A stretch of 64,000 bases of DNA from Aplidium turbinatum (GCA_918807975.1 OU964923.1:28377235-28441234), one strand, 5' to 3'. Shown: positions 23,301-33,149, counted from the stretch's first letter. Notes: a model not told the origin generated them from the sequence alone. Numbers and translations: made by a program.

Positions 23301-26300
23301 AATACAAACCTCTCCAGCTTTTGCTCTGACCACTTCGGTGCCAGCTTCTTGAATTCTTTGTGTGATCGCCTTGATAGCTTCTTCTTCAATTCGGGGCCGG
23401 GATTGTGACATCAAAGGTACGATGGTTATACCGGCATGGCCCCCAACAACATGAACGTCTACTTTTGACACGTCCAAGTTCTGATAGATAGAATTCATGA
23501 TAGAAATTTCACATTAAACATCAAAATGCATGAAACTATACGACATAGTTTCAAAACACACCTATGTGGTGGTAGGTTATTCGTTGTAGGCTACTAGACT
23601 TTTTAAGTCACTCAAAATGGTATATTCGTGAATAACCAAAAATTTAAAGTTTTGTAAAGTGGAATAATAATATAATTAAGAGATCGAAAACAGAGATTAA
23701 TGAACCACACGAGGTGAACATCTTTAGTTCAGACAGTTCGCCAGCAGGTATACAAATGTATTGCAGAGAGAAAATAATCTTATCATCATAAAGAAAATTC
23801 ATTTAGCCTACAACTAGACTGCTCGGCTTTCAACTGTGATCGTATCGTTGTCCGAATAACTATAGTCCCATGGTCCCACACACGCAGCAAATGCTTATCT
23901 ATAGTTTTCAAGTATTATAAGCGGAATTATAAAATTACAAATTGCTCATAAGGATTGTGCTAGAAAGTGGAAAAAGCGATCTGGTACTGAGACACTTCCT
24001 CAAATGGGCGATCTAACCAGCAATCATTAAAAATCAAATTAATGGTTTTGTATCCAAAGTCTAAACCAACGGTGGGCAAACTGCGGCTCGACAACATAAA
24101 TTTTGTGGCTCTTGTATTGAATGGTAATTTTACAAAAAAATTCAGATTATAGTTTATAAATGTTATCTCGCGCTGTCAACCAAGCAGTGGCGTACCTAGG
24201 GTATGGCAGGCATGGCTCGAGCCATGGGCGCCACATTGATAGGGGCGCAAAAATCGGTTGGTAAAAATTAAAATTTGTAACACTTTATAAAATCTAATTT
24301 GCGCCCAATACAATACAAAAATCAAAAAAGGAGTCTCTCTTTTACTGTAGCCATTGTTAAACAATAGAATTGTGACGTTGCAAATTTACAGGAGCTAAAG
24401 CCATGCATTGCATTCCTTGTAAATCCATTCATCATCATCAATCATCATTTTACTTTTCGTCATTAACGTCACGTAGTAGGCTATATCTCAGTAGTTAGCA
24501 CGGCCACGAAACTCAAAAAACAAATAGCAAAAAAATGCAATACTTTTCCCAAAAACATGTGTTTCTCGACAGCTGAGTGTAGCAAGAACTCAGCGATAGA
24601 CACGTGTTTCGCCCATGAAGCTGGGCTCATCTGCATGTTTTTGAGAAAAGTCTTGATGGCTAGTGTGGAGGCTACACCGGTATGGTTAGCGAAACACAAT
24701 GCTCGCTGTTCTATAGTGAGTAGTCAGGTAGTGCTGACGCCAGGAAGATCGCTCCTTCTCAACAATCTATTCAACGTTAATGTAGTCAGGGATGGCTGTC
24801 CAATTCGCCAACCTTTCGCCATTAACAAGTCCAGAACTGACTGACATGCAAGAAAATGTGGTTCTAAAAAATTTCAGTAAGTGCCAACTCAAAAATACCA
24901 GTGTACTACTCATTTATGTTTTATCTAGGACTTATTTTGTGAATATTTATTCTCTGTAGCCTAATGAACTTTGTAAAATCAAAACATCGTGCAACCTTGA
25001 CAAATGAACACTTGGAAGAATTAATTCGCACAGCATTAACAACTTATCGTCCAAATTTTCAGAGATTAGTGAGTCAAGTACAAAACTAATATGGATAAGT
25101 AATCATTGTGTTTTTATTGCTGATATGTCATTTTGTGTCGATTTTGCGGTTTGCTGATGTTTATGGTTTATCCGCAAGCGGCTCTTTCTTTGAACTGTGC
25201 CCACCCATGGACTCTAAACCTTAAAATTGTTTGGTTAGGTTATTACTCACAACAGTGTTTTAATAAAATTTTAATTGTATAGAATAGGTCATCGACCATT
25301 GGGGCTCATCAGTACAGCTATAACAAAACGAACGAAAAATTACATGTGTAGATTGATAAAAAGTAAGTAGGTTGTTCAAGATCTTTATTTTCTTCTTTAT
25401 TGCATGTATAATAAACTATCAGTAGTTTGGATATTATATAACAAAAACAGAAAAAACTGTAACAATCAACAAGCAAATACATACAACAGCCAACAGTCGA
25501 ATACGTCAAAGATAATCAACACTAAGTGGGCTAAAGAAATGCTATGTCGGTGATGGTTAGAAAAACTTAACACAAAAGCTTCTATTGCATTGTTATGCAT
25601 AAGGCATCAGTTTGCAAAACGTTGTGGCAGCAGAGATTCCATGATAACATAGCCTACCGTACCTTAGATTCGGCAACAAATGCTTTGGACCGGATGACGT
25701 CTAATGTTGTAACACCAAAGATTTTGCTGACGTCATGGATTCCAAATTTTTTTAAAATATCACAACAAATGGGTACGGTGGAGTTTATCTAAATAAAACC
25801 AATAACTGTACGTACAATCAAAATTGACTCAGTTTTCAATAAATTCTGAAATAGTTTTAACAGTCGAACGTTTTCGGCTTAACTTAAGCCCTCATCTGGA
25901 ATCTGAACATATTTGTAAAAAGATTCCAGATTTCTGATGATGATTTCAGATTCGTGATGAGGGCTTAAGTTAAGCCAAAAACGTTCGACTGTTAAAACTA
26001 TTTGTAAATATGTAAAATATATTGTTACAAAACGCTCAGCCCTGTTGTATTGTTGTGTCTTGCCTGTCTTTGATACAAGAAAGCAAACTTTCTCCCGAAA
26101 CTATAAATTCTGAAATCTTTAACTGGGTCAGAGAAAACTTCTTTGTAAACTTCATCCAGAAACTTTCGCATAGCCTACTTGAAGAGGCTTTGAACTACTG
26201 ACGCAGGTCCAGTTAGCAAGATATGCCGAGTGAACTTTCCGCTTGTTGTTGAAGTGTTGTTGCTTGAATAAAGAGCTATCTAATAAATAGCTCCTTGAAA

Positions 26301-29300
26301 TGCGTTGCTCAAGCGCAAAGCTCAAGAGATACGAAGGCTACAGCAAAAAAGTTCAGGATTTATTTTGCAACCAAGTATCACCAAATGAAATATTTTCCAT
26401 CACCCGCATCACTAAACGGCAAATTACTTGAACTACGTTGGCCTACACTTGTATTGGCCATTGTTGTGTTCGCAGTCAGGTTGTCAAATAGTTGATCAAC
26501 AGTGTGAGCGGCGCCTATTATCTCCAGACGAACAAAAGCCGAATTTGAAAGTTTTGGAAACTAAAGGACTCCAGAAGGTTAGAACACTAAGCAAACTTTA
26601 TCCTTACAAAGTCATTTATTTCCTAGTTTGATCGTACGAAAAACATAGATAAGTTCTTTCCATGCTTATTTTTTCATGTCAACTTAAAAGAACACTTCAA
26701 ATAAATAAAGATATTTAAATAAAGGGCAGCAGTAGGAGATGTGGGACCTTTCGGACACGGGGACCAATCGGACAGCGGTATATTTTTGATACCACGTGAC
26801 CGTGACGCGCCCTTTTTCTTCTATGGATTCGAGATTTCATTCTTTATCAGACCACATGTTTTTGTAAACATTAAGCAAGAGGTGTAAATTTGTAAAGAGA
26901 AAAATGATTTTCATGCTTCAAAGTAAAAATAGTGAACCAGATAATTTTAGAGTTTTAAGACATTTTTTAAATATTCTTGTAACTTTATTTATGCTGTTTG
27001 GTTAAGTTTGTTAAATGGTTACAGAAGGAATAGAGTTTAGATAAAAACGCCTTTCTTACTTCAGAAAATTTTGAAAGTTTGGTTAAAATGGAGGTCAGCG
27101 GACCTTTCGGACATGATAAAGAGACACTGTCCGAAAGGTCCCCACTGTTCCAAACGCTCCAATAAAAATGGATGCAAGAATGCAATAAGTACAGATACTC
27201 CAGAAAAAGAAATTATTCTTTCACGTCGCAACAAGCTGCCGGCGAAACGCCCAAAAAGAGCTGTTTCTTCCACCAACGAAAGTGATATATTTGTACACTT
27301 ATCATCGGACACTGTAAGTGACGATGATTCTATCTTAAATGGAATAAGTGAAATCTCAGGTGTTTCAACTTCTATGGAGCACAAGGTGGAAGTTGGAGAT
27401 TTTGCTGACATTAAAGATTTATCATCAGAGGAAAAACATAGAAATTTTATCGGAAAAATCTGTGCCGGGCCTGATGAAGATGGTGGTTTCGAGGTAAATT
27501 TTGTGAAACAATCACAGAAGATCAAAGCCAGCTTTCACTTTCCTGAAGAAGTAGATGCACCATCAGTTACGTTGAATAACATTGTTTAAGTGTTTCCCAA
27601 ACCATCCCAGTTGCCACTACGAAACGACTACGTGAAGTTTTTAGGTTTGGGGCTGATCTGGCTTTGTACGGGTTGTAAATAAAATCGTGTTCTGAAGACG
27701 ATTTTTATATAGCCAATCTCTACAGTTTTTGTAACATCGTCATTCGTCAATTGTTAAAGCTGTAAAAATATTATTTCATGGTATTTTACTTCATTTTTTT
27801 ATGTCCGGAAGGTCCCCACTCTGTATCCGAAAGATCCTCACCGGTGGGGACCCTTCGGATATTTGAGTCATTTTTTCATATGTAAATAAAATTACTGTTA
27901 TTATTGGGAACCGCTGTCTATGGGTCAGTATGACTTCGTTATAAATGTAAGTGAACAAAAACACATAAGAACATTCAACACCACTTTTAAAATTAGAAAT
28001 AATAGGAGTTAGGTCAATTTTGTCCGATAGGTCCCACATCTCCCCTAATGGTTTGGGTGACCGTTGGCATCCACTTGACGGCATTGTCGGTTCGACACCA
28101 ACCAAGAGCACTGCTTCTTGTCGAGACACCAAAAGATATGTTTGAAGGTAGATACCAAGATTGGCTTTCTTGCCTTTCAATCCATATCCTCAACATGCAG
28201 TCACATTATTTTCGAATAAGACAAAAGTAGTACAACCGGTAATACTCTACCAAAATGAAACACTAAACACAGGTATGCTAAGTAAAAGCATGTTCCTAAG
28301 TTCTTAAATAACTTGATTATTGACATTGAACACAAACTTACTGGGTTAGTGATGATGCAAATGAAAGCGTTAGGGCAGTACTTAGCACAAGCCTTGGATA
28401 ACTCAGCAACAACACATGCATTTGCTTTAAACAAGTCATCTCTTTTCATACCTGAAACCATAATTCACAATATTGTTGTGCAATGAAGTTCCCTTTATAA
28501 ATGGGTCTGCTACTATTCGGTGAGTCCGATTCGGTGAGTCCAATTCGGTGAGTTCCTAACCTCTAACCCTAACCCTAAAACGGCAATGATAATTAGGCTA
28601 CGGTACCCAATAATTTAAAAAAAAATTGAAAAAATCTCCCGTTAAAGGATCGGACTCACCGAATCGGACTCACCGAAACTGGCCATTCCGTTATAAATGG
28701 CCACAATACGCTACAATGCAAACTGTCTAAATCCCTCAGCAAAAACTTTGGTTATAAAAAACGTTGATCAATCAATTTCTCCAATCCGTTGCAAAGTGTT
28801 GAATCGGTTATTGTCGGCTTGTACACTCTCGTTTGCTCTTTACACAAAAGCGTTGAACACTTTTAAATTTTCAAACAATCGAACAATAAACATCCGTAAT
28901 ATTATACCATGATGATATTAAGTTTAAATACAATTTTAATAATCACAAAATATGAATTGCACAGGCGAATAACATAAGCGTTTAAAGCGTGTTATAAATT
29001 ATAGTTTTCCAATTAGGCCTAGACAGTCATTTTGCCGAGGAAATTGCAGTTTTTTTCATCTAAATGAAGAAATTTCAGAATAAATTGTCACATGAAATTA
29101 TAATAAAACTATTTTCCTGTCTAATACGCAAAACAAGACACAGAAAGAACAACACCTATGCTGTAGCTTATGAGAGAAAGACTAGTTTATTGTGACATTG
29201 ACAAACTGAGTTATGTGACATTCAAAAAAAATAATTATGTTAAAATAAACAATAAAGATAAAAGGTAATGTACAGTAGAATATTATACCTGGCTTTCTTG

Positions 29301-29855
29301 GTTTCCCGGCTGAAATGACGACCACATCTGCGTCTGTGAGGCAAACTTGCAGGTGGCTTGGTCCGATATAACCTATTGTTGAAAAATTACGGCTTGAAAG
29401 CTTAAGCTCTATGGTTCAACATTGTCTTGATAAATCTGCTTATTCCAGCAAGCTTTGCTGAAAAGTAAAGGACCGAATTCGCATACTTACAGAAAGTGAA
29501 CAGGGCTACGTTATTCAAGCAATTGAGCAATGCACTCTAACGACAGCTGTCCACTCAGCGGCACCAAGTGGATGGAATGGCAACAACATTTCAACAAAAA
29601 GCAGATACCTCACTCTGTTATTCACGGTAACTGGACCTGCATCGGCAGATCAATATTTTTCGAAATCAACAATGTTTTTGACTTACCAGTGACCTTGGCA
29701 GGTGTGTCAATGTGACTCAAATCAGCAACAATCCCTGGTGTATTAGCAATGTCATACAAAGGAAGATGTGTTATTTTGGGATCTTGTTTGAGCAGTAAGG
29801 ACAGCGGCTGTCCAATTCCACCAGCTGCCCCAAGAACTGACACTTTATAATGATT
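8197..29855 (-). CDS. mdh2: mitochondrial-type malate dehydrogenase gene, seven exons found
   Basis: Malate dehydrogenase interconverts malate and oxaloacetate with NAD in the mitochondrial matrix (citric acid cycle, malate-aspartate shuttle). Exons on the minus strand, in order: 29855-29687, 29372-29289, 28451-28342, 25788-25663, 23480-23310, 9283-9131, 8328-8197. All have AG/GT borders and join in phase to 945 nt (314 residues plus stop). Visible motifs: nucleotide-binding '[11 protein letters not shown]', substrate-loop 'GKPRKPGMKRDD', 'ITNPINST', catalytic Asp in 'TTLDVIRS', catalytic His in '[11 protein letters not shown]'. The order and motifs follow animal mitochondrial MDH2. The first exon with start codon and transit peptide was not located. 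The fifth-to-sixth intron is about 14 kb and packed with transposons. The reading frame itself is intact, so the gene is probably active. Confidence 0.93.
9131..9283 (-). CDS. mdh2: MDH penultimate exon
   Basis: Fifty-one codons starting '[14 protein letters not shown]' and ending '[10 protein letters not shown]' before a GTGAGAGC donor. The conserved '[13 protein letters not shown]' block lies next to the active site. It is separated from the previous exon by about 14 kb of transposon-filled intron. Confidence 0.93.
9505..10690. mobile_element. hAT MITE rich in GATCTTGAAGATC, full-length but diverged copy
   Basis: It starts CAGAGATAGGC followed by repeated GATCTTGAA words and ends near 10690 with 'cttgatcttcaagatcacc'. 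Its interior aligns in reverse orientation with the outer parts of 54723-63338 (for example 'ttaagccactg', 'gttgccatttcaaaatt', 'atgatttaactttgttcac'). This copy lacks the large insertion carried by that one. The right terminus is too diverged to see a target duplication. Confidence 0.7.
10700..10815. repeat. fragment of the palindromic family at 22467-22931
   Basis: Shared words: 'ttttgttaaaagcaaaa', a run of A, then 'ttagggtggcattttttct'. It is a partial single-arm copy. Confidence 0.5.
11232..14660 (-). mobile_element. non-LTR retrotransposon (LINE) with APE-type endonuclease and RT
   Basis: Nearly complete copy in the MDH intron, inserted into the PIN-like gene remnant that continues at 14700. 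The 5' untranslated part includes 'agccggatgcccttcctgac', a word commonly seen in such LINEs. The 3' end is an ATG-repeat tail (CATCATCATCAT on the plus strand at 11236-11250). The coding part runs from 14349 to 11247 in three frames. The clade (RTE-, ingi- or CR1-like) is not settled. Confidence 0.85.
11247..14349 (-). pseudogene. LINE ORF2: endonuclease, reverse transcriptase, zinc-finger and C-terminal region
   Basis: Order on the minus strand: endonuclease start '[15 protein letters not shown]' (14349-14071); after a frame change near 14075 the rest of the endonuclease ('[11 protein letters not shown]', '[12 protein letters not shown]', 'ESEIDFIVV'); the RT with '[13 protein letters not shown]', '[13 protein letters not shown]' and '[13 protein letters not shown]' (14077-11870); a cysteine motif '[15 protein letters not shown]' near 12070; and a C-terminal part with '[17 protein letters not shown]' and 'WYGHVIRR' (11873-11247). 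A CAATG slippage repeat near 12024-12040 breaks the cysteine-rich block, and a stop lies near 11900. Three breaks make it inactive, but their small number implies a fairly recent insertion. Confidence 0.85.
14700..16977 (+). pseudogene. remnant of a multicopy gene with PIN/XPG-like nuclease region and cysteine-rich tail
   Basis: Reads through several frames on the plus strand. Blocks in order: '[15 protein letters not shown]' and '[17 protein letters not shown]' (14770-15108); '[15 protein letters not shown]' (about 15126); '[10 protein letters not shown]' (15240); '[19 protein letters not shown]' (15430); '[10 protein letters not shown]' (15740); and an open 294-residue part (16093-16977) with '[16 protein letters not shown]', '[16 protein letters not shown]', '[18 protein letters not shown]' and a tail of C-x-C and C-x2-C motifs. 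I recognise this as a large family of uncharacterised invertebrate proteins; the acidic blocks resemble PIN/FEN (asteroid-like) nucleases, but function is not established. The copy has several stops and shifts before 16093. Its 5' part was displaced by the LINE. Confidence 0.65.
17337..18882. repeat. left arm of 1.5-kb inverted repeat
   Basis: Near-perfect reverse complement of 20058-21592, with scattered substitutions and small indels (for example a 5-base difference near 17858 versus 21078). It begins at 'gagccaggtcgattta' and ends at 'cgaagtttcaacaat'. It contains the C-terminal exon of the transposase. Confidence 0.9.
18201..20037 (-). pseudogene. transposase of the TTAA element, N-terminally truncated
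   Basis: The core open frame (20037-19222) has '[19 protein letters not shown]', '[18 protein letters not shown]' and '[17 protein letters not shown]', blocks of a widespread unclassified transposon protein family. A shift near 19265 leads into '[18 protein letters not shown]', followed by a GTAAGT donor at about 19180. The C-terminal exon (18920-18504, then 18389-18201 after two stops) has '[20 protein letters not shown]'. The N-terminal part is absent: at 20058 the gene runs into an inverted copy of its own C-terminal exon. Domain-to-superfamily assignment is inference from the TTAA ends. Confidence 0.65.
20058..21592. repeat. right arm of 1.5-kb inverted repeat
   Basis: Mirror copy of 17337-18882. 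Its plus strand re-encodes the same C-terminal transposase exon (open at 20238-20435 and 20469-20738) with its own substitutions. For example it lacks one of the in-frame stops of the left arm, so the two arms have decayed independently since the duplication. Confidence 0.9.
21601..21695. repeat. short tandem words CTGATGTTTTGA
   Basis: Four to five spaced copies of 'ctgatgtttt' with small changes lie just inside the right end of the TTAA element. They may be subterminal transposase-binding repeats. Confidence 0.4.
22159..22361. mobile_element. MITE with telomere-like core, copy 1
   Basis: The ends are inverted arrays of TCGGTGAGTCCGAT: GATTCGGTGAG repeats on the left, CTCACCGAATCGG repeats on the right. 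The core holds a run of CTAACC/CCCTAA words resembling the TTAGGG telomere repeat. Flanks ATGTCATAT and ATATCATAT form an imperfect target duplication. A sister copy lies at 28503-28690. Confidence 0.8.
22467..22931. repeat. palindromic MITE (foldback), about 465 bp
   Basis: The left arm starting 'gttaaatattat' mirrors the right arm ending 'ataatatttaac'; the arms meet around 22690-22710 in a run of 'gcaatattttcgcaa' words. Both arms include 'tagggtgg' and 'ccaagatggcgtccaaaat'. Related fragment at 10700-10815. Confidence 0.85.
23310..23480 (-). CDS. mdh2: MDH exon with catalytic histidine
   Basis: Fifty-seven codons from '[17 protein letters not shown]' to '[10 protein letters not shown]'. 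The HAG histidine is the proton acceptor in MDH. Borders ATCAG/GTTTGT, phase 0 on both sides. Confidence 0.93.
24480..24840 (-). repeat. repeat carrying a degenerate hammerhead motif
   Basis: Two modules are shared with 46480-46740: a 'tgtttctcgacagc ... tagcaagaa' block with the hammerhead core, and a 'ggctagtgtggaggctacacc' block. The second module is inverted relative to the first when the two loci are compared. This layout recalls the terminal repeats of Penelope-like elements, which carry hammerheads; assignment is tentative. Confidence 0.55.
24599..24633 (-). ncRNA. degenerate hammerhead ribozyme core
   Basis: The minus strand reads CAGATGAG (one change from CTGATGAG), a CCCA/TGGG stem II, CGAAAC, ACGT and GTC. 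Stem I pairing seen in the copy at 46608 is lost here, so activity is unlikely. Confidence 0.55.
25283..25312 (-). ncRNA. fragment with hammerhead-like CTGATGAG
   Basis: The minus strand reads TACTGATGAGCCCC as in the copy at 46608, but the CGAAAC half is not recognisable. Probably a decayed relative. Confidence 0.3.
25663..25788 (-). CDS. mdh2: MDH exon with catalytic aspartate
   Basis: Forty-two codons from '[16 protein letters not shown]' through '[16 protein letters not shown]' to 'VAESK'. The Asp in TTLD pairs with the catalytic His. Acceptor TTTAG, donor GTACGG, phase 0. Confidence 0.93.
25849..26003. repeat. small foldback with hammerhead-like arms
   Basis: Arms 25849-25896 and 25956-26003 are 48 bp each and nearly perfect reverse complements; an inner TGGAATCT/AGATTCCA pair lies between them. 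Each arm reads outward as (C)RGATGAG, stem GGCTTAAGTTAAGCC, then (C/A)GAAAACGTTCGAC-type sequence, resembling the hammerheads of Penelope-like terminal repeats. Confidence 0.65.
26095..26330 (-). repeat. SINE family B, diverged copy
   Basis: Shared landmarks with 45885-46160: 'tttcgcatagcctacttgaagaggctttgaactactgacgc' corresponds to 'gaggctctttacgc', and 'gttgctcaagcgca' is shared. The tRNA-like head is eroded. Confidence 0.5.
26735..28045 (+). mobile_element. pogo-type transposon (TA-flanked), internally deleted
   Basis: Ends GGAGATGTGGGACCTTTCGG and, inverted, CCGATAGGTCCCACATCTCC, flanked by TA at 26733 and 28046. The word GACCTTTCGGA/TCCGAAAGGTCC recurs inside (27101, 27130, 27800-27855). 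The plus strand keeps a C-terminal piece of the transposon's protein. Confidence 0.7.
27071..27589 (+). pseudogene. transposase C-terminal fragment with Tudor-like tail
   Basis: 172 open codons end with '[23 protein letters not shown]', '[12 protein letters not shown]' and, after one stop, '[17 protein letters not shown]'. This tail occurs at the end of many pogo/CENP-B-like transposon proteins. No catalytic DDE region remains. The same kind of tail is seen on the minus strand at 49211-49564. Confidence 0.5.
28342..28451 (-). CDS. mdh2: MDH exon, substrate loop to NAD-binding
   Basis: 110 nt encode '[21 protein letters not shown]' and 'FICIITNP' after a codon split with the previous exon. 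The arginine in MKRDD contacts the dicarboxylate. Donor GTAAGTTT. Confidence 0.93.
28503..28690. mobile_element. MITE with telomere-like core, copy 2
   Basis: Same design as 22159-22361: GATTCGGTGAG arrays at the ends, CTAACCCTAACCC in the core. Exact 8-bp duplication TTATAAAT at 28495-28502 and 28691-28698, as made by hAT transposases. It lies in the MDH intron just 5' of the third exon. Confidence 0.85.
29289..29372 (-). CDS. mdh2: MDH exon, Rossmann beta strand
   Basis: 84 nt encode '[19 protein letters not shown]' and '[10 protein letters not shown]' with split codons on both sides. The donor GTATAA is unusual but in phase. Confidence 0.92.
29687..29855 (-). CDS. mdh2: MDH exon, N-terminal NAD-binding
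   Basis: 169 nt start '[19 protein letters not shown]' and end 'AKVTG'. It has a TTACAG acceptor, so an upstream exon with the start codon and import signal must exist; it was not recognised. Confidence 0.93.
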
Positions 29856-30718
29856 CTGTAATGAAAACAAATAACTGTTTCACAAAAATCCTATCAAAAT
29901 AAGTCTTCATACACTTGTAAACTTTTGTCTTACACTTTGAAAAACTAAATTCAAGACAAAATATAAGTTGAAGCAAATAGAAAATTTATGAAGTTGCAAC
30001 AACGTAAAAAACCTTCTTTATGCAATAGGAAAGCATAAGCTATTTTGAAACAATCTTTTGTCTTATAATGTAATTTATACGAGCGTATGCTGCAAAAAAA
30101 GGTGATACAAACTTATTAATGCATCATCAGTAAATAGCAAGCAATAGCATTTTAACAAATCATAGCAGAAAAGGCACGCTTTGCGCTTTCATGGTTTTAA
30201 AAATCAAAAAACTTACTTGATGTATGAAAGTATATTTAATTTGCTAGAAAAAGAAACGATGAATCGAAGAATAAATGAATGCAACGAATCCAAATATCGC
30301 CTACTGTTGTTCTTTAGCACTGTGCGTAGTGCAAACCAGATCAAAAGTAAATGAAAAGTGTTCAGCCATCAGTGAACTGTGCTGTTGTATCATCATCAAC
30401 TTGATTACAGACCAACCCAGCACGAAATCAATCACAAGAACTAAAACCAATAGGCCTAATCATTGTGGAGTTTTTTTAACCAGCAAGCAAAATACAACAC
30501 GACTGCACCCATGGAATACAAATTAACCAGGCAAGTGTAGACCCTACATTTTATGGCAGGTACGGTGTCGGTAGGCTACATTGATTATTACACTTTTCCT
30601 TGTCTGCTTACTACTTGCTGCCCTTTGAGTTCAATTTATGTAAACCTTTATGACAGCAGCGCATAAAGAATAGTGACCCTACTGTCATATAAAAGTTGTT
30701 TCAGTTCCACAGAGTTTC

Positions 30719-30744
30719 CAATCCCGTAGTTATAGATATCCCTG
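30719..30744. repeat. solo end of a P-type transposon
   Basis: AATCCCGTAGTTATAGATATC followed by CCTG matches the right terminal repeat of the P element at 55429-61702 with one change. No partner end was found nearby. Confidence 0.65.
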
Positions 30745-32114
30745 TTGCAGCCCACCAGTAAGGTACATCCCAATGATTAAAAATTGCTGCAACTGTATTA
30801 AATTCAAAAGTATAAAAGTATGGCATTTAGCTGGTGTAAAAAAGCATATAGCAACATATCATACCTGTGAAGAAAGAGAGAAGGCGCGAAAGACAGTATT
30901 GAAAGTTTTCAAAGTGTTAGTTTTTAAAAAGCAGTTAGGAGAAGTCATTTTCATTGATTAAACAAAACAAATATAAAAATTTACAAGCAACATAATATGT
31001 TGCAGGCCTACAACACAAACAATTTCAGTGAAGGATAAATTCTGATTTAATCTACAAAAACTGAGCAATAAAAAAAATTAACAACCATCACAAATTCTTT
31101 TTTTTATAGACACAAATAATAATTAAAACACTGACTACAGCTTTAGCAATTTGAATGCTGTTGAATGAAATTTCCTCATGATTTGTCAAGCATATCATAT
31201 AGCTCATAGCTTTTTTAATAGTACGGTACAACATGAAGAAACAATATGTTTAGCAAAATAAATAGATAGCATATGCAGTATGTACTTGCACAAAACAAGA
31301 CAATATTGAAATTAGAAAAACCTATTTCAATCTCATAACAAGAGTCTGGTTTCAAAACTAATTTCAATGGAATACATAGCTTAATGTAAATAAAACAAAA
31401 CTAGCTGAAATTAAATTGATGATATCATAGGGCAAACCAGGGCATGTTGTCACACTTTCTACAAATCAGCATGTACCGTACCTCGTTCTGTACCTATGGT
31501 ACCAAGATGCTAAATAGTGCAATTGAAAGAGATATCATTTAACTTATTTTATTGCTAGTTCTAATGTTTGTATTGATGATTTCGTCTTTGCATAAATGCA
31601 TGTTTAATGCAAGTGGATGGGCTGTGAGAACATGCCCCAACCCAAGGCATACAAGTTCGTAGTTTCAACAACCACATGTCATGTAGCCATCACTACTGAA
31701 TGTCTTATATGCTTGGGATGATGAGAAGAGCAGATTTTAAGCTTGGTATCTTTGCTGATCAGTAATGAGTGACCCATACCTAAGTTTGCCAGACCATTTT
31801 TTAGTTGAGATAGAAACCCTCATTTTGTCTAAAAATTCAATGTCATTCCTCATAATTTCTGCTACAGTGACCCAATCTCTTAAACTTTACTGCTTGTTCG
31901 AAAGAGAACTGAAAAAGTTCTATGTCTTCCACTGAAAACTTGTGGTTTTAAGCTTGGGTTATCACATGGAAATCATACTGTGACAACATGTCCCTGTGAC
32001 AACACGCTCCCGGTTTGCCCAATTATCAATAGACAATTATGTAGATATCATCTTCTAGGCCAATCTTTTTTCTAATTAATTTACATTTGGTTATTTTAAA
32101 ATTATAAATCTTTA

Positions 32115-32345
32115 TCTTCAGACCTAGAAAGCCTCTGGTAAACTATTCCTGGCAGTTTAATATACTTGTAGAGGCGTTGAACCACTGACGCAGGCCCGGT
32201 TATCGAAATTAGCAGAGTTAGGTTTTCGATTGTCAATGTGCTGTTGCCAGTAAATTATTATTCATTCTATTAGGTGGCATTGTAGACTATAGAGAGGTGT
32301 CCTTGACATGCATTACTGAAATGCACACCCTGAACGCCAGTGCTG
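32115..32345 (-). repeat. SINE family B, diverged copy
   Basis: Carries 'attcctggcagttt', 'tagaggcgttgaaccactgacgcag' and 'ccggttatcgaaatt', matching 45920-46000. The head is missing. Confidence 0.55.
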
Positions 32346-33149
32346 CTTAACCTTGAGGTTCTGTTTCTTCATGCACAAAATCAGGTGCTTAACTGCGTTA
32401 TTAGGAAGGAGTGTAATCAATAGCCTACAGATTATTTTCCAGTACAGTTAATAAGCCTATATTGTCCAATAATTAACAATTTTCATAAAAAAACATTATG
32501 TAGATAGGCTATGCAATATGCATTCCATTTCAACTATAGAATAGCCTATGGTCTGCATAATGGATAGGCTGAAATGTCTACTGATAAGCAAAGCGGCTTA
32601 TTAAATCTTAAACAACCGAAGCTATAACAACACATCAAAACACATGCAAAATTTGCAGCAGCTAACCAAGGACTGCATAGTTTTTCCTTGTTTTAAACAG
32701 TTTTTTATGTTGCATTTATGTAATTACACTTACTGCATGTTGTCACAATAGAAGAAATATTATCCAGTTGCTTCATGTTATTTTACTGGCTAATCATTGA
32801 TGTTTTTATAGACTACCGGTAATCCGGTATGTTTCAGTTGTTTCACTTAAAAATTGAGATCACAGAGGTGAGTTTACAGAGCACCATTATTAACTTTATT
32901 GTGTGCTTTGATTATGTTGTTTCCCATGAAATAATGCATAAATAAAATTCGTTCAGGAATACTGATTTCTTCCCTTCAGCATTATTTTCATTAGTAGCCT
33001 ACCTACATAGTCTTTGAACTTCTCCACTTTTATGCTCAGGAAATTCACTCTTCCACTTGTATTGTAATCTTCTATTTTGAAAAGCAGTAGCCTACTGTCT
33101 GACACATTGAAAGAGGGTTGTTTCTGGACATTGAAGTGAACTTACACTG

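Larger units (their letters stand above)
24066..25212. mobile_element. hAT-type element in MDH intron
   Basis: The left end CGGTGGGCAAACTGCGGCTC is inverted at the right end as CAAGCGGCTC...GTGCCCACCCATGG. TCTAAAC flanks both sides (24060 and 25214), a likely target duplication. It encloses a GCAGTGGCGTACC hAT end at 24184 and the hammerhead-bearing repeat at 24480-24840. Confidence 0.65.
29856..33149. other. AT-rich DNA, likely MDH first intron and upstream region
   Basis: No coding exon recognised. Two repeats lie inside: a solo P-type terminal repeat at 30719-30744 and a SINE B relic at 32115-32345. The MDH first exon could lie here unrecognised. Confidence 0.5.

Noticed and set aside
28050-28160. 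GGTTCGACACC, a box-B-like word, suggesting a tRNA gene or SINE
   Set aside because: No convincing box A at the right distance, and the cloverleaf stems do not pair.
30773-30961. Open frame as candidate MDH first exon or host gene
   Set aside because: It is on the opposite strand to MDH, has no domain and no codon bias.
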